Origin: Amyelois transitella
Lineage: Eukaryota > Arthropoda > Insecta > Lepidoptera > Pyralidae
Direction of reading: 5' to 3'
Assembly (NCBI RefSeq): GCF_032362555.1
Contig: NC_083517.1
Coordinates: 5,910,001-5,974,000, forward strand
Length of the DNA stretch: 64,000 nucleotides
Under the pieces are notes generated by a model, which was given only the letters and a program-made list of their open reading frames with translations, had not been told where the DNA came from and searched no databases. The translations under genes and the position numbers were made by a program. Numbering within the stretch: position 1 is the first letter of the stretch; each line of letters begins with the position of its first letter. Positions 48,087 through 59,677 of the stretch are shown here, piece after piece.

Positions 48087-48819
48087 CACGCTTTATGCGC
48101 GTAATTTATGAGTGATAAAGAGATGATATGCATAGTTTAATAGAGAAACAGGGATTAAAAGGAGGTTGTCCATCTCAGTTTTACTAAAGTACCTACTTCT
48201 TCAGCAGTTCCGATAGCCGAAAACGCTAAAGCACAACCCTAATAATAGATAACCCAAGGGTGTCTCCATCTCCACCGCGGTTCTGGATAGATCCGCTTCA
48301 GAGACTTGGCTGTAGTTATAGACGAGGGATGCATCGAAGGACGAATACCGTTACCGACACTTTCCATACCAACTCAATTCAACCAGCGGTTGTGTGGTTG
48401 CAGGAGAAGCGGTGTATCATCGGTTTTGCTACAATAACTCTGCGGCAAATAACTCTGGTTTCTATTTCCGGAAGAGTAACGTCTAAAGTGGTAACCCTCA
48501 GACTAAGTATCTATTCGTCCGTGTGACAGTCATTGCCCTTTGGCACTTTCTTTCACACTTGGCACCTTATTCGTATAGTTTTGGCCGACCAGCACTACAC
48601 CGTGCCAATGTTAACTGAAATTGAACTGATTCAATAAATATCCCTATGCTTGGGCAGACAGATGAGGTTTTTCTTATTCTTTGTTGTTTTATAAAGCCTC
48701 TAACTAAAATTCATAACGTAGGGCTAAAAAGGATGATAATCTTCACCTAGATTTTTGTAAAAAAAATATTTACTAATGTCATTGTCACGACAAGTAAAAA
48801 AAAAACAAATCAACAAAAC

Positions 48820-48901
48820 AAGATGGCGAAATAAACTTGGATCTGAAACGTGAAGATTTTTGTTTTCGCTCAATTTAACAAGAATTATAGTTTTTATCAG
48901 T
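48820..48901 (+). promoter_or_regulatory. Candidate SART1 promoter elements
   Basis: A YY1/Pho-like AAGATGGCG lies at 48820-48828 and an initiator-like TCAGT at 48897-48901, 56 bases before the ATG. No TATA box is seen, as expected for a housekeeping gene. Confidence 0.4.
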
Positions 48902-48956
48902 ATAACGTATCGTTTCGATAACTCAAACAGTAAACAGCATTACATTTTACTAAAAT

Positions 48957-51900
48957 ATGGGGTCAAAGAAACACAAGAAGGAATCTAAAAAGAAGAAGCA
49001 TCGTAGTCGCTCAAGATCGCCTTTGGAAGGTGAAGAGCGTGAAAGAAAAAAGCATAGGAAACACAAGGACCGCAAAAAGGATCGTTCTCCTGACGGTTAG
49101 TATTGGTTTTATCTTTTTTACACCGTGCACTTATCATGGTTCAGATATCCATGTTTTAAAGAATCTTAAGTTACAAAATTATAACGAAACGAGACAGTGT
49201 TGATACAAACATGTGATAAACTGAAATCATCATGAGTGCTGGTGATAATTATATTTGACATGATAATGGCAAAGTTTGCTCATTATTTCAGAGTAAGGTG
49301 GCATCTGAGTGGACCACATACGCTCAGCACTGAAGTAATAAGGTGGGTATGGTAGAATGCCTCAATAGTAAATGATAGTATATTATATAAATGTACCTAC
49401 TTTTCAAGTAATCAAATTAAAACCAGTCAGTAAAATGAAATAAATAATGAGGTATCAATTACTTTTATTTCTCATTTTTTGTGTATAGATATTGAAATAA
49501 ATTTCTTCTTACTGAAAACAATGAAAAATAAGTTTGAAGTGCCGTGTGGTTCCCGGCACTTTCGAATTAAGAATACCCCATAGATTTCCTATGGATATTG
49601 TAACACCGACTAGAGAAAAGGCTCATTAGCTTGAGATTCTTCTTGTAGGCAATGGACTTGCAACCGCTGTTACAATTCGATCTCAGTTCCATCATTAGGC
49701 CATGTAGCTGAACATGGCCTTTCATTCTTTTCAAGATTGTTAGCTCTGTCTACATTGCAAGGAATAAATACATGATTACAATGTATGAGCAAGTTTTAAC
49801 TTAAAATAATTACCATGTACAGTCCTTTTTTGTGCCCTAGCCATCTGTTCATACTAACCAAATCCATACCGGGGTCATGTTAATCTGCTATTTACTGGAC
49901 CTATTAAAAATATCCAAAATTACAAAGATCACCATTGTAAATTTTAGTATTTTATTGTGTATGACATAAAAAACAGTTAATGTTTCTGAATCTGATAATT
50001 TTTTTTTTTTTTTATATTGCTGATTCATTTACCTTTCTTTTGTTTTTCCTTTTATAATATTGCAATACATCATCCTCCTTCTGGTTTCCTCCTCTCTAGA
50101 GAGTAGCCTAAAGATTGTAATTCCATAAATACTAGTTGTTACCACAAACAGACCATTCAATATACTACATTCATAATTTCAAACTATTTTGATGCCTAAC
50201 AACTTGCAAATTCTTATACCTATCGTATTTACCAAATTTCATCAAAATCAGACTGCAAATTTAAAAGTTATTGAGTTCAAACATACATACACATCATAAA
50301 ATGTATTTTTGGTTTTTAGACTTTACATAATTTTCAGAAGATTGACTAGCAGGGAATGAATTTACATAGTATTAAAATTACCTGATAGTTTTGAACATCA
50401 ATAAACTTTTAAATAGATGATAACATCCTATCCGAAATTTAAGAAAAAAAAAGATATATAATTTCCTGAAATTAGAATTTGAATCTGAAAAAAGCTTTCC
50501 TAGTCTACTCTCTAATACCAATGCTCAATTTCAGTTCTGTGGACAGTTTCCACTGTGTACTGTCAGTCAGTAATGAAGGGAAGGGTTTTATATCATAGAA
50601 ATAGAATGAGTTGAATGTATGTTGTATCATATGGTTCCTGGAACTTTAGAATAGGTCCACTCCATCTATATCTCATGGTTGTTTTAAAAACTAAGGGATA
50701 AGCTTATAAACTTGGGATTCTTGGCTAGCAATCTATCACTAATTGAATCTTAAATCCATTATTAAGCCAAACATCTGAATGTCACCTTCCAATCTTTGCA
50801 CTGTCTCAACCCCCTTAGTAAGAGATAAAAATGTAAATATTATAGCTTAATAAAGGAATCCCAAGTCGCCTTTTACGACATCTATGGGAAAGAGATGGTC
50901 AACACATTTTTAAACAATATAAATTTGAACGACATATCTCCCTGTTGTTGCAGTGGAGGAAGTGCCGGTGGACTCGCACTTGTTCTACGAAGATGGCGCT
51001 AAACACTCGCGCAGTCGTAGTCCAGCCAGCGAGCGAGATCGCCGCGCTCGCGAACTACGCGTTCGGGATGAACCGGCACACAGGTTAACTTGTTTTAAGT
51101 ATTTAACATACACAAAATAATGTGGTTAGATGGGACATAGTGTAAAAAATTGACTTAAGCAATCCAGGATTATGGTCAAAAGGCACATCCAGGGTACACA
51201 CAAGAACTTGCAAATCACAATGTATGGCCCCTATAAAAGCGCGCGCACGCGTCCCGGGTCTTCACCTTTGGACTATCAGCGTTCCCCAAGTAGTTGGTTA
51301 TCCTCTGGCAGCGTCTAGCTGGATCTCGTGTCTATAGCTAAATCCACGACTCCTTTTAATTTGTAAAAGAAGTCCAAATAAAGAATGCCTTTATTCTATC
51401 ATTTTTTTTTAATTATCTCTCATTTCTCTTTTCTGCAACGTTTTACTAAAACCAACCACAAATGTTACAGTTATGGAGTCTTGTCCCTAAAAAAGGTTGA
51501 GCAACTTTAACACATGTTTTACATTCAGACAACTTATGTCTCCAGCTAAATTACCTTTCTGTATTTCGGTACTATATTATTCCACTGCCACACATGGCTC
51601 TTACCAACCTTCTGATAATAAGAGCCGAATCATTGGAGACTGCTCTTGTGTCTGATTTTCTTAAAAGTGTCTCTTTACTTCAATTAAAACTGTAAGAATG
51701 AACTAGGTATTTGTATATATAATAAAGTATGAAATTACAGTGAAAAAAGCAAACGCACGCGCGATCGCTCCCCATCGCCCGCTACGAGCGAAAACGCAGG
51801 CGGCGCGGCGCAAGAGAGCCTCTCCATAGAGGAGACCAACCGACTGCGAGTCAAACTCGGCCTCAAGCCGCTAGAGGTCGCTGAGAAACCAGCCGGTAAG

Positions 51901-54900
51901 TTCAACATTATTTTAAGGTAGTGAAACCTAGCCAGCTATTGAGGCACAAACAAAAGGTGAAACACATCACAAAACATGAAAAAATTTCACTCAAGTAATT
52001 TTAATTTTAATAATATCCCGCATTGTATTACATCTACAACAGCTACCGATGACCTCATCTTCATACAAACCAAAAAAATGGACAACATGCAAAGATGTGT
52101 CGGTACTTTCTATATTGAATTTGCAGCAGTGTACTTTATCTTCTTACTAATTCTTTAGAGAATTTGAATGATTTATGAATTAATCAGAGCAAGCAAATGC
52201 TGATATAGGTAAGTAGCTACTGATACCTTTCATATTTCAGACGATGGCAAGTTCAAGGATGATCTTGGCGAGTTCTACCACAAGCCAGCTGCCAATATCT
52301 CGGAACAGAAAAAGTCGGAAAAATTACGTGAAAAACTTGAGCAGCGCAAAGAGAAACGTAAAATGGAACAGAAGTGAGTCATTTATAAATCAGTCTCACC
52401 CATGTTTATCATGTTTAATAAAGTACTATAATACGCGTCATATTTATTACTGTTTGACCTTGATTTACACCAAATTGCTTAAAAAAATTATTCTGAAATT
52501 TTGCCAAAAAAGCGTATGATAATTTCATTCATCCTTTTCACTGATAACAGCGTGATATTCCTAGTTTTTTTTTGTTAATAAATGTTAGTTTTAATGGGAA
52601 GGTGGTTAATATATTTTTTCTTTGTCAGATTACAAACTACTCTATTAGCGGACGAGCCAGAAGAGGATGACGCGCTGGCTTGGGTGAAGAAGTCGAGGGA
52701 AATCGAGCGGCAGAAGAGAGAGGCTGCTAAGAGAGTGAGTTCATTTTTTATTAGTACAATCAACCGCATATTAAGTTACTCTCCACGGAACTTATAACGC
52801 GGTAATAGAGGCGAATTGCAGTGAATTTGGGTAGGTTGGTATGCGTTTACTGTGCATAGATGAGAGTATTATCACAAGATATTAATGTGCTTCCTATCAT
52901 TATTTAACTACACTTAAAATATGTTAAAAATATAGATATTAAAAAATAGTAAGTTTGGTCATACCCACATTTACACTTAACGTAAACATAATGTTCCTTA
53001 CGCAATCATTATATCCTCCTGGGGTTTGTCCCTGTTTGCAACATCCACGGGTAAAAGATGGGAAGGTCCTACTCCAAAGAGTCAAAAATATGTTATATTA
53101 CAGCCTCAATCTTCTATAGTCATATTGATTAATTCATTTTTAACCAGGCGGCGATGTTGGACGAACTGGACGCGGAGTTTGGCGTCTCGGCGTTAGTCGC
53201 TGAAGAGGAGAAACAGGATCGCGCGCAAAGTTACGTGTCACAACATCTGCGAGGGCTCCGAGTGGCGCACGATATCAATGCGGTAATTATTGCAATCAAA
53301 CTAGCTAGTACCCGTGACTCTGACGTAGTCTGTGTGGACAGAACTTTAGAACAAAATATACGCTTATCGGTGTTTGTTTTCGAGGTTTATCTCAACCCTT
53401 AAAAATAAGGTTTTGCCGTTTTTGAACAAACATACTTTTTTTAATGGTTTATCTTAATATAACACAAGTACTGAATATTACTGTTGTTGTACTTTACATC
53501 TCGCATTACAGCTAAAAGAGGGATATAATACATAAATTAACAAAGAAATCTTCATTTCGTATTCCTCCAAGTTTAATAATAAATTGAACAAAACCTTGTT
53601 ATGTGATAACAATAGATATTTTTAAATTCCAGCTGGGTGACGAACGTGAAGTGGTCCTGACTTTGGCAGATAAAGACGTGCTTGCTGAAGACAGCGAAGA
53701 CGTGTTAGTAAACGTCAATATTGTGGACGACGAAAAGTACAAAAAGGTTAGTCAAAAAACAGATATATTGACGAAAAATTTGTGAATTTGAATAGAATAT
53801 TAGTAAAATGTCTTAATAAATATTGGAGTTTCCAAATAAAGTACAAGATTAAACAATGTATTAGCTCAAATCTAAAAAGTCAATCATAAAATAAAAAAAT
53901 CATATTCGACATTTCAACTCTTATTTCCTTTGACCAGAACATAGAAGACCGCAAGAAGGCCAAAGCTGGTTACCAAGCGTACGATGATGAAGCGGACCTC
54001 GAGGCCGCTGCCCTGGGCTACTCGCGGCCCGTGCTGGCCAAGTATGACGAAGAAATCCAGCCCGGAGACGCCAGCAAGAAGAAAGGCTTCCGTATTGGAG
54101 ACGAAGACGCGCTTGAGGCTGAGCGTTTCAAGGAAATGCTGGTGAGATGCTCATTGAAATAGCAGTTTTGTCATAGATTGGTTTTGGTCACCACGAAGAA
54201 GGGATTAGTTTACGATTCGAAAGAAGGAGTGTTTTGATGTGTGATACTCATTTCCATCAAATTTTCTTCTAGGATTATGAGTGAAATTTCGTCTTAATGT
54301 TCTCAGTAGCATTAATGATTTATCACTTATTGAATAGACCAGGTAACCATGATTGATAGAGCCAGATTCAATGTATGAGTTGTGTGAGGCTGCTGTTGCG
54401 ATCTGTATGAAAATATTTTTAAATAGCTTCAAATAGAAAAGTGGAGTGTTGTAAGTTTATCGTGTATGTCAGTCTGTGTTTCTATCTGTGGCATCATATC
54501 ACAAAACAAACGGATGAAGCAATTTCAATTAAGTTTTTTTACTACGCTTTTTTTAGTCTTAATAAACCTGTTTAATGTTGATATTAAGAAAAGAAACGTA
54601 TGTTGTTAGCGCCGCGAGCGAATGCAGGGCGGCATAGAGAAAAGGCTGGAGTCTCTACAAATGCCCGAGCTGAGACTGGCTTCAGACTACATGAACGAGG
54701 CAGAAATTCAAGCCAAGTTCAAGAAACCCAAGAGAAAGGTGAGTAGCTTTTGGTTATACATATTTTAATTAATTACAACGTTTCAATTGAGTTGCTAGCT
54801 TGCTGCCCAACTAGCGAATACTACTCTATAGGAATAAATGACGCTAATTTTGCTTTGTGAAATTATCTGATTTCGAAACTTATATTTTATTCCTACTGCG

Positions 54901-57900
54901 GGTGATACTATAATATGTATACTTATTTGCTGTCAGGTCAAAGATCAAAAATAATTGTGATTTTGTTGTGAGATCAATTGGTAAACGTTTTTAATCGTCG
55001 CAGGGCAAGTTACGGAAGAAAGCCAAAGAGGAACCTATAGATGTCGACGACTATGACGCGGGCATGGCGCCTCTTGAAACCGACGACACAGGTAATAACT
55101 TTGATTTGGTTATACATACATCAACATAATATATCAAAGATGGCGTAAAATGAGCCAGATGCTTTTTGCAATTAATTTGGTGAAATGGATGTGCAAAATG
55201 GTTGCTGCACATGATCTTCTTCCTGGCGTTAATCCCGATTACATCTTCACCTGGCTGACAAGGAGCCCGGGGTCAATAATAACCATGATCCCAGATTGTA
55301 CCCAATGATGATCATCGATAATTGGTAAAACAATTTCCCAAATAGCTATGATATATAAAAATGAATGCTGTTATTAAACGCGCATGTAACATACCTTTAT
55401 TTTATGTCAGACGTTTCGAATTATTTTACAATGATCCATGGTCACAGAGCGAGTACAATCAGTTTAATGCGGTTGTTTCAGAGGTGAAGCCCGAGCAGCT
55501 GGGGCTACCGGTGGACGAGCACGAGACCGAGCCCGACACCGAGCTGCAGGCGGCGCTGGCGCGCGCGCGCCGGCTGCGGCAGGAGGCTGCCACGGCACAG
55601 CCCAGGGTAAGCCCGAAAATTATGTTATCAGATAAGTCGAAAAGTTGTTAAAATATTGATAGTTTTATTGTGAGATAAAAAAAATCTTTTTTGAACATAA
55701 ATTGAAAGAAAATCTTATTTCTTTATTAATGTTATATGTACTATTGAGCTTTGCACACGAAGAAGCCTTTAAAAAAGTAATTTTATACAAAAAACATTGA
55801 TTTAAGATAAAATGAAAATTTCCCATCTAAGATTAAATTTAATTAGGTATTCATGTAAGATTAATTTTACATGAATACCTAAGTATGAAACCCAGGATCT
55901 AGTGAATTATACTACTACGTCAGGCTATCAAATCCGATTGAATATATTTACTCAATCATATATATTTGCGCAGGTGGAAGAAATCTTAGAGCGTGTAAAG
56001 GAAGAGCCGACGTTTCCCGAGCAGGAACCAGAGTCGTCCATGGTACTCGACGCTACGGCAGAATTCTGTCGAACACTGGGTGATATCCCCACGTACGGAC
56101 TCGCTGGGAACCGAGACCACGCCGAGCAGATCATGGTAAGAGTAACATGTACTTTCTTTAGTATTATGTTCGCACCAAAAACGTTCTTCGTTTTGTGGTG
56201 CAACACTCAATAGCAAATGGTCGTCCACATTGTTGGTTGAAATTTGTTGGATGCTGGACAATATCCTCATGAAATCGCTTGGAACCGAGATCACGTTAAG
56301 CAAATCATGACGAGTGGATCATCAAGAGTAATTTGAGACTTTCTTTCAGTGTAGTGTGAAAGTAGTGATCGTTTTGATATGATCCATACCAAGAAGTAGT
56401 AAGTTTTTTAAAAAAAAACAAGTAAAACAACCAATACGTTAAGCCAGGACAAATTCTTGGTTGAAATCTGTCATGCGACACCCTATTAAATAGATTGGAT
56501 GCAGCGTCACGTCGAGTAGAAGATAAAAATTTAAAAAAAAATCGGCGATATTATTCGTTGACGCAACTGGGACAAACGCTACAAATGTGATATGTCAGAG
56601 GTTTTCAACGTTCGTGCTCGTTTCCAGGACTTCGAGCGCGCGGAGGCCGAGCCCGAGCCCGAGGCGGAGGCGGGCGGGCGCGCGGGCGCGTGGAGCCGCG
56701 TGCAGCCGGCCGCGGAGCGCGCGCCGCCGCCCGCCGCGCCGCTGGGCGCCGAGCCCGCGCTGGGCGCCGGGGTGGCCGGCGCGCTGCGGCTGGCGCTCAG
56801 CAAGGTCGGTGCCCAACACAACCCTAGTATCTACTCCCGAGGAATAGTGCCGATGACAACATATTTTATGGCTATTGATATTCGTCATTTTCGCGCTGAT
56901 TACAAAAATAATGGAAAAACCACAGGCCTTTTTTCACTTCATCTACATTCATAAGTTTAAATGCAAACTCGTCGGCCTTTATTTCGGTTCGGAAAACCCT
57001 TTACTGTAAGGATACTGTTTCACAATTCGTAAAAAATGTGAAAGATAAATGAAATATAAAATAAAAATATTTTTAATAATTATAAACCCAGGTCGCTCCG
57101 GGAACCGCTTCAAATGAAGACTATAACTTTTAATTTATAAATAGATATAAATATTTCGTGTTAGTTTTAGTTTGCCTGTGGGCAAACCACGGACAAACTA
57201 CTTAGCAACTGCTTGCCGAAGTACTTCGCACGCATTGCTAGGCTAAGCAAGTTTACTTGCTCTATGTAGACTTGGCTTTACAAATTTTACAATTTCAGGG
57301 CTACCTCGAACGTAGCGGACAGATGCCAGCACCGCGGCCCGCCAACCACCATCTGTTAGCCGCAAGACATTACTCTATTGAAGACAAGACGGCCGGGTTA
57401 GTATTAGTACTTTACGACAGTTTAATTTTCAAAGAAAATAATGCCTGAAGTCAAGTTGATTGTCAATCTCATCAGAATAATACCAGATTGCATTCTTGAC
57501 TGTTGAATTTAGTTCTATAAATGTATTTCATGGAATCTTTGTAGCCCATTATACGAGTTCTCGGTTCTCATCTCAGTTCTCATACTCTCCTTATAAAGTA
57601 CCCCATTGGGACAATTGCCAAAGAATGCGAACTTTATTCATTATATAACAATGATTTCTACAGTGAGGACGACAAATACGGTCGTCGTGAACGCGGTGGC
57701 TACTCGGGCCCCCTTCAAGACTTCCGCGAGAAACCCGGCTTCAGGCCCAACATCAAGTTGGAGTATGTGGACGACGACGGCAGGCCGCTCTGTCCCAAGG
57801 AGGCATTCCGCTACCTTTCCCACAAGTTCCATGGTAAAGGACCTGGCAAGAATAAACAAGAGAAACGCATCAAGAAGGTCGTGCAAGAAGGGGTAAGCAT

Positions 57901-58506
57901 TTTAATGTCTTAATCGTGTGAACATGCTGCACCCGGCAATACAAACAAGAATAGGACCACTCCATCTCGTTCCCAGGGATGTCGTTTAAGGTGACTAAGG
58001 GATAGGCTAATAGGCTTGGGATTCTTTTAGGCGATGGACTAGCAACCTGTAAAAAACTAAACGTGGCTTATCAGTCCCACAAGTGTCCCCCACAAGGGAT
58101 ATAGACGTGATCATATCATTGTATGAACACTTCTATTCTGGCGTCTTCATGCCTAACATCAAGTAGGAAACTGATCAAGAAGGTCGTGCAGAAGTGGGTT
58201 AGCAGAGTTCATTTCTTACGCCCCTGTGTGATTTTGTATGGCCAAAAAAAGTAAAAATCTCATTTTAAAGCCCAATCGTCGGCGTGGAGGTTTGTTTCAC
58301 AAAAAGCAAAACAAAAATAGTTTTATATATCAAAATTTCTATAATTTGCAATAATAATAGAGATTTTTTTTATTTTTCAGCTGATGAAAAAGATGAGCTC
58401 CACAGATACTCCATTGGGTACACTGCAAATGTTGCAAGAAAAACAACGCGAGACAAAATCAGCTTACGTCGTGTTGAGCGGTACTAAGCGCGAAAACAAC
58501 AACTGA
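48957..58506 (+). CDS. SART1: SART1 / Snu66, U4/U6.U5 tri-snRNP-associated splicing factor
   Basis: Sixteen exons join without a break into 749 aa: 48957-49095, 50954-51083, 51741-51895, 52241-52373, 52629-52734, 53148-53282, 53633-53746, 53938-54141, 54610-54738, 55004-55091, 55482-55606, 55974-56135, 56628-56804, 57299-57396, 57664-57892 and 58381-58506. The N-terminus is Lys/Arg/Ser-rich. A HIND motif ([20 protein letters not shown], about residues 116-135) is the Hub1/UBL5-binding site known in this family. Family signatures include [23 protein letters not shown]-like [31 protein letters not shown] and the end [12 protein letters not shown]. The protein recruits the tri-snRNP to the spliceosome in the nucleus. 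The exon at 56628-56804 is very GC-rich and encodes an Ala/Glu/Pro low-complexity insert. AATAAA lies at 58924-58929. Confidence 0.95.
49539..49787 (+). repeat. SINE-like repeat, family A
   Basis: GTGCCGTGTGGTTCCCGGCA head and a diverged body, in SART1 intron 1. Confidence 0.85.
50634..50830 (+). repeat. SINE-like repeat, family A, diverged
   Basis: ATAGGTCCACTCCATCTATA through AAACTTGGGATTCTTGGC. A second, inverted scrap lies at about 50863-50900, close to exon 2 of SART1. Confidence 0.75.
51221..51395 (+). mobile_element. LTR-like segment, possibly a solo LTR
   Basis: A short segment in SART1 intron 2 starts TGTATGGCC. It carries a TATAAAAG promoter box near 51232 and a downstream AATAAA at 51377-51382, as in a compact long terminal repeat. 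No internal region or second copy is seen. It is a fossil if real. Family cannot be assigned. Confidence 0.35.
55190..55310 (-). repeat. SINE family B fragment, inverted
   Basis: Inverted ATCTTCTTCCTGGCGTTAA and ATAACCATGATCCCAGATTG match the 3' part of the copy at 8750. In SART1 intron 10. Confidence 0.6.
55843..55882. repeat. 16-bp-arm hairpin in SART1 intron 11
   Basis: Arms 55843-55858 and 55867-55882 (TTAGGTATTCATGTAA) are perfect reverse complements with an eight-base loop. Confidence 0.85.
57930..58124 (+). repeat. SINE-like repeat, family A
   Basis: GAATAGGACCACTCCATCTC through GGGATATAGACGTGATCATA with an internal deletion, in the last SART1 intron. Confidence 0.85.
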
Positions 58507-58967
58507 ACACCACAACAAGTTAACCCTTTCCCGCGGTAGTAACAACTGATGCCTTTGACAAGAACAATTGAAAAGCGCTAAATCATTGATGGGCATGACA
58601 GCAGCAATTTTTGCACGCAACAGTAAAACAATGCATACAAGAAATGATGCACAAATTAGCGTTGCGCGTAGAAACTCATTGAACGCACGACTAACATGTT
58701 AGACGTAGCAACAACTAATGCATATTTCGAAACTCGCTATCAACAAAGTTTAAGCGGCTATTGTCTTCTATTGTTTTTAAAACTGTTCAGGTTTTGACCT
58801 CCTTATCATACTTTTTCATTTATCATGTTTTTAACAAACATAAAGTCATAATATACTTCACTGATGAATTAATTTAGTGTTTTATGTATATTCTGTTAGT
58901 GTCAGATTGCTCTGTAGTTTGCAAATAAAAATGATAATCACATAAAAACGGTTTCCTTTATCAAATA

Positions 58968-59178
58968 CTAGCTGACCCGGCAAACGCTGTTTTGCCAATT
59001 ATTTTTATATATTATTACGGAACCCTATTTTTTTCCAAAATAAAACATAGTCTATGTTACTCGTGGATAATGTAGCTTTCAAATGGTGAAAGAATTTTTA
59101 AAATCGGTCCAGTAGTTTTTGAGCCTATTCATTACAACCAAACAAACAAAGTTTTCCTCTTTATAATATTAGTGTAGA
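58968..59178 (-). mobile_element. Helitron-like non-autonomous element
   Basis: On the minus strand it starts TCTACACTAATATTATAAAG and ends GGCAAACAGCG-like hairpin bases followed by GTCAGCTAG. It is flanked by A and T. It sits between the convergent 3' ends of SART1 and the WD-repeat gene. Confidence 0.75.
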
Positions 59179-59677
59179 TAAGTTTGAAAAATACATAATA
59201 CGTCTAATATCCTCTTAAAAACGTAAGGGCAAGCTGGATGGCCTAATCATAGAAAAAACGCGAGATACTCCCATTTGAAATATAGTACAACTATGGTGAA
59301 GTTTAATTTATTTCTCAATAAATAACGCTCATAAATAAAATTATCTACATAATTCATAGGTAAAGTGAAGTGATAAATTAAAAAAGAAGTTAAAAAGATA
59401 TAAGCGTTTGAAAATTGATGTCCATTTGCTATACATTGTTGGCCTTAGAAAGTGCAATACATTTGGACTTATTCCGCGTTCAAACACTTAATAGGCAAAT
59501 CACCCTCAAAAAGTAAGGCCCAACAATGGGTGGACGTAAACGCTTGCTACTAGACCGATATGAAAGGTGTGATTGCTACTATACAGTATTGGATGAATTC
59601 GGGCTAAAAAAAGGCGGTTTTTACGAAGACAATGTCCATCAGTAGGCTGAAAATGCGTTTTCAGTTGCATTGCTTCA

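Larger units (their letters stand above)
47528..48956. other. Spacer between the secreted-protein gene and SART1
   Basis: Contains a diverged family A repeat at about 47887-48086. It also contains a higher-complexity stretch at 48190-48660, ending near an AATAAA, that I cannot assign. The presumed SART1 promoter lies at its right end. Confidence 0.55.

Noticed and set aside
48260-48526. 88-codon frame
   Set aside because: Begins with GTG and shows no family likeness; kept only as part of an unassigned stretch.
56579-56888. Overlapping frames on both strands in the GC-rich SART1 exon
   Set aside because: Low AT leaves all frames open by composition; only the SART1 frame joins neighbours in phase.
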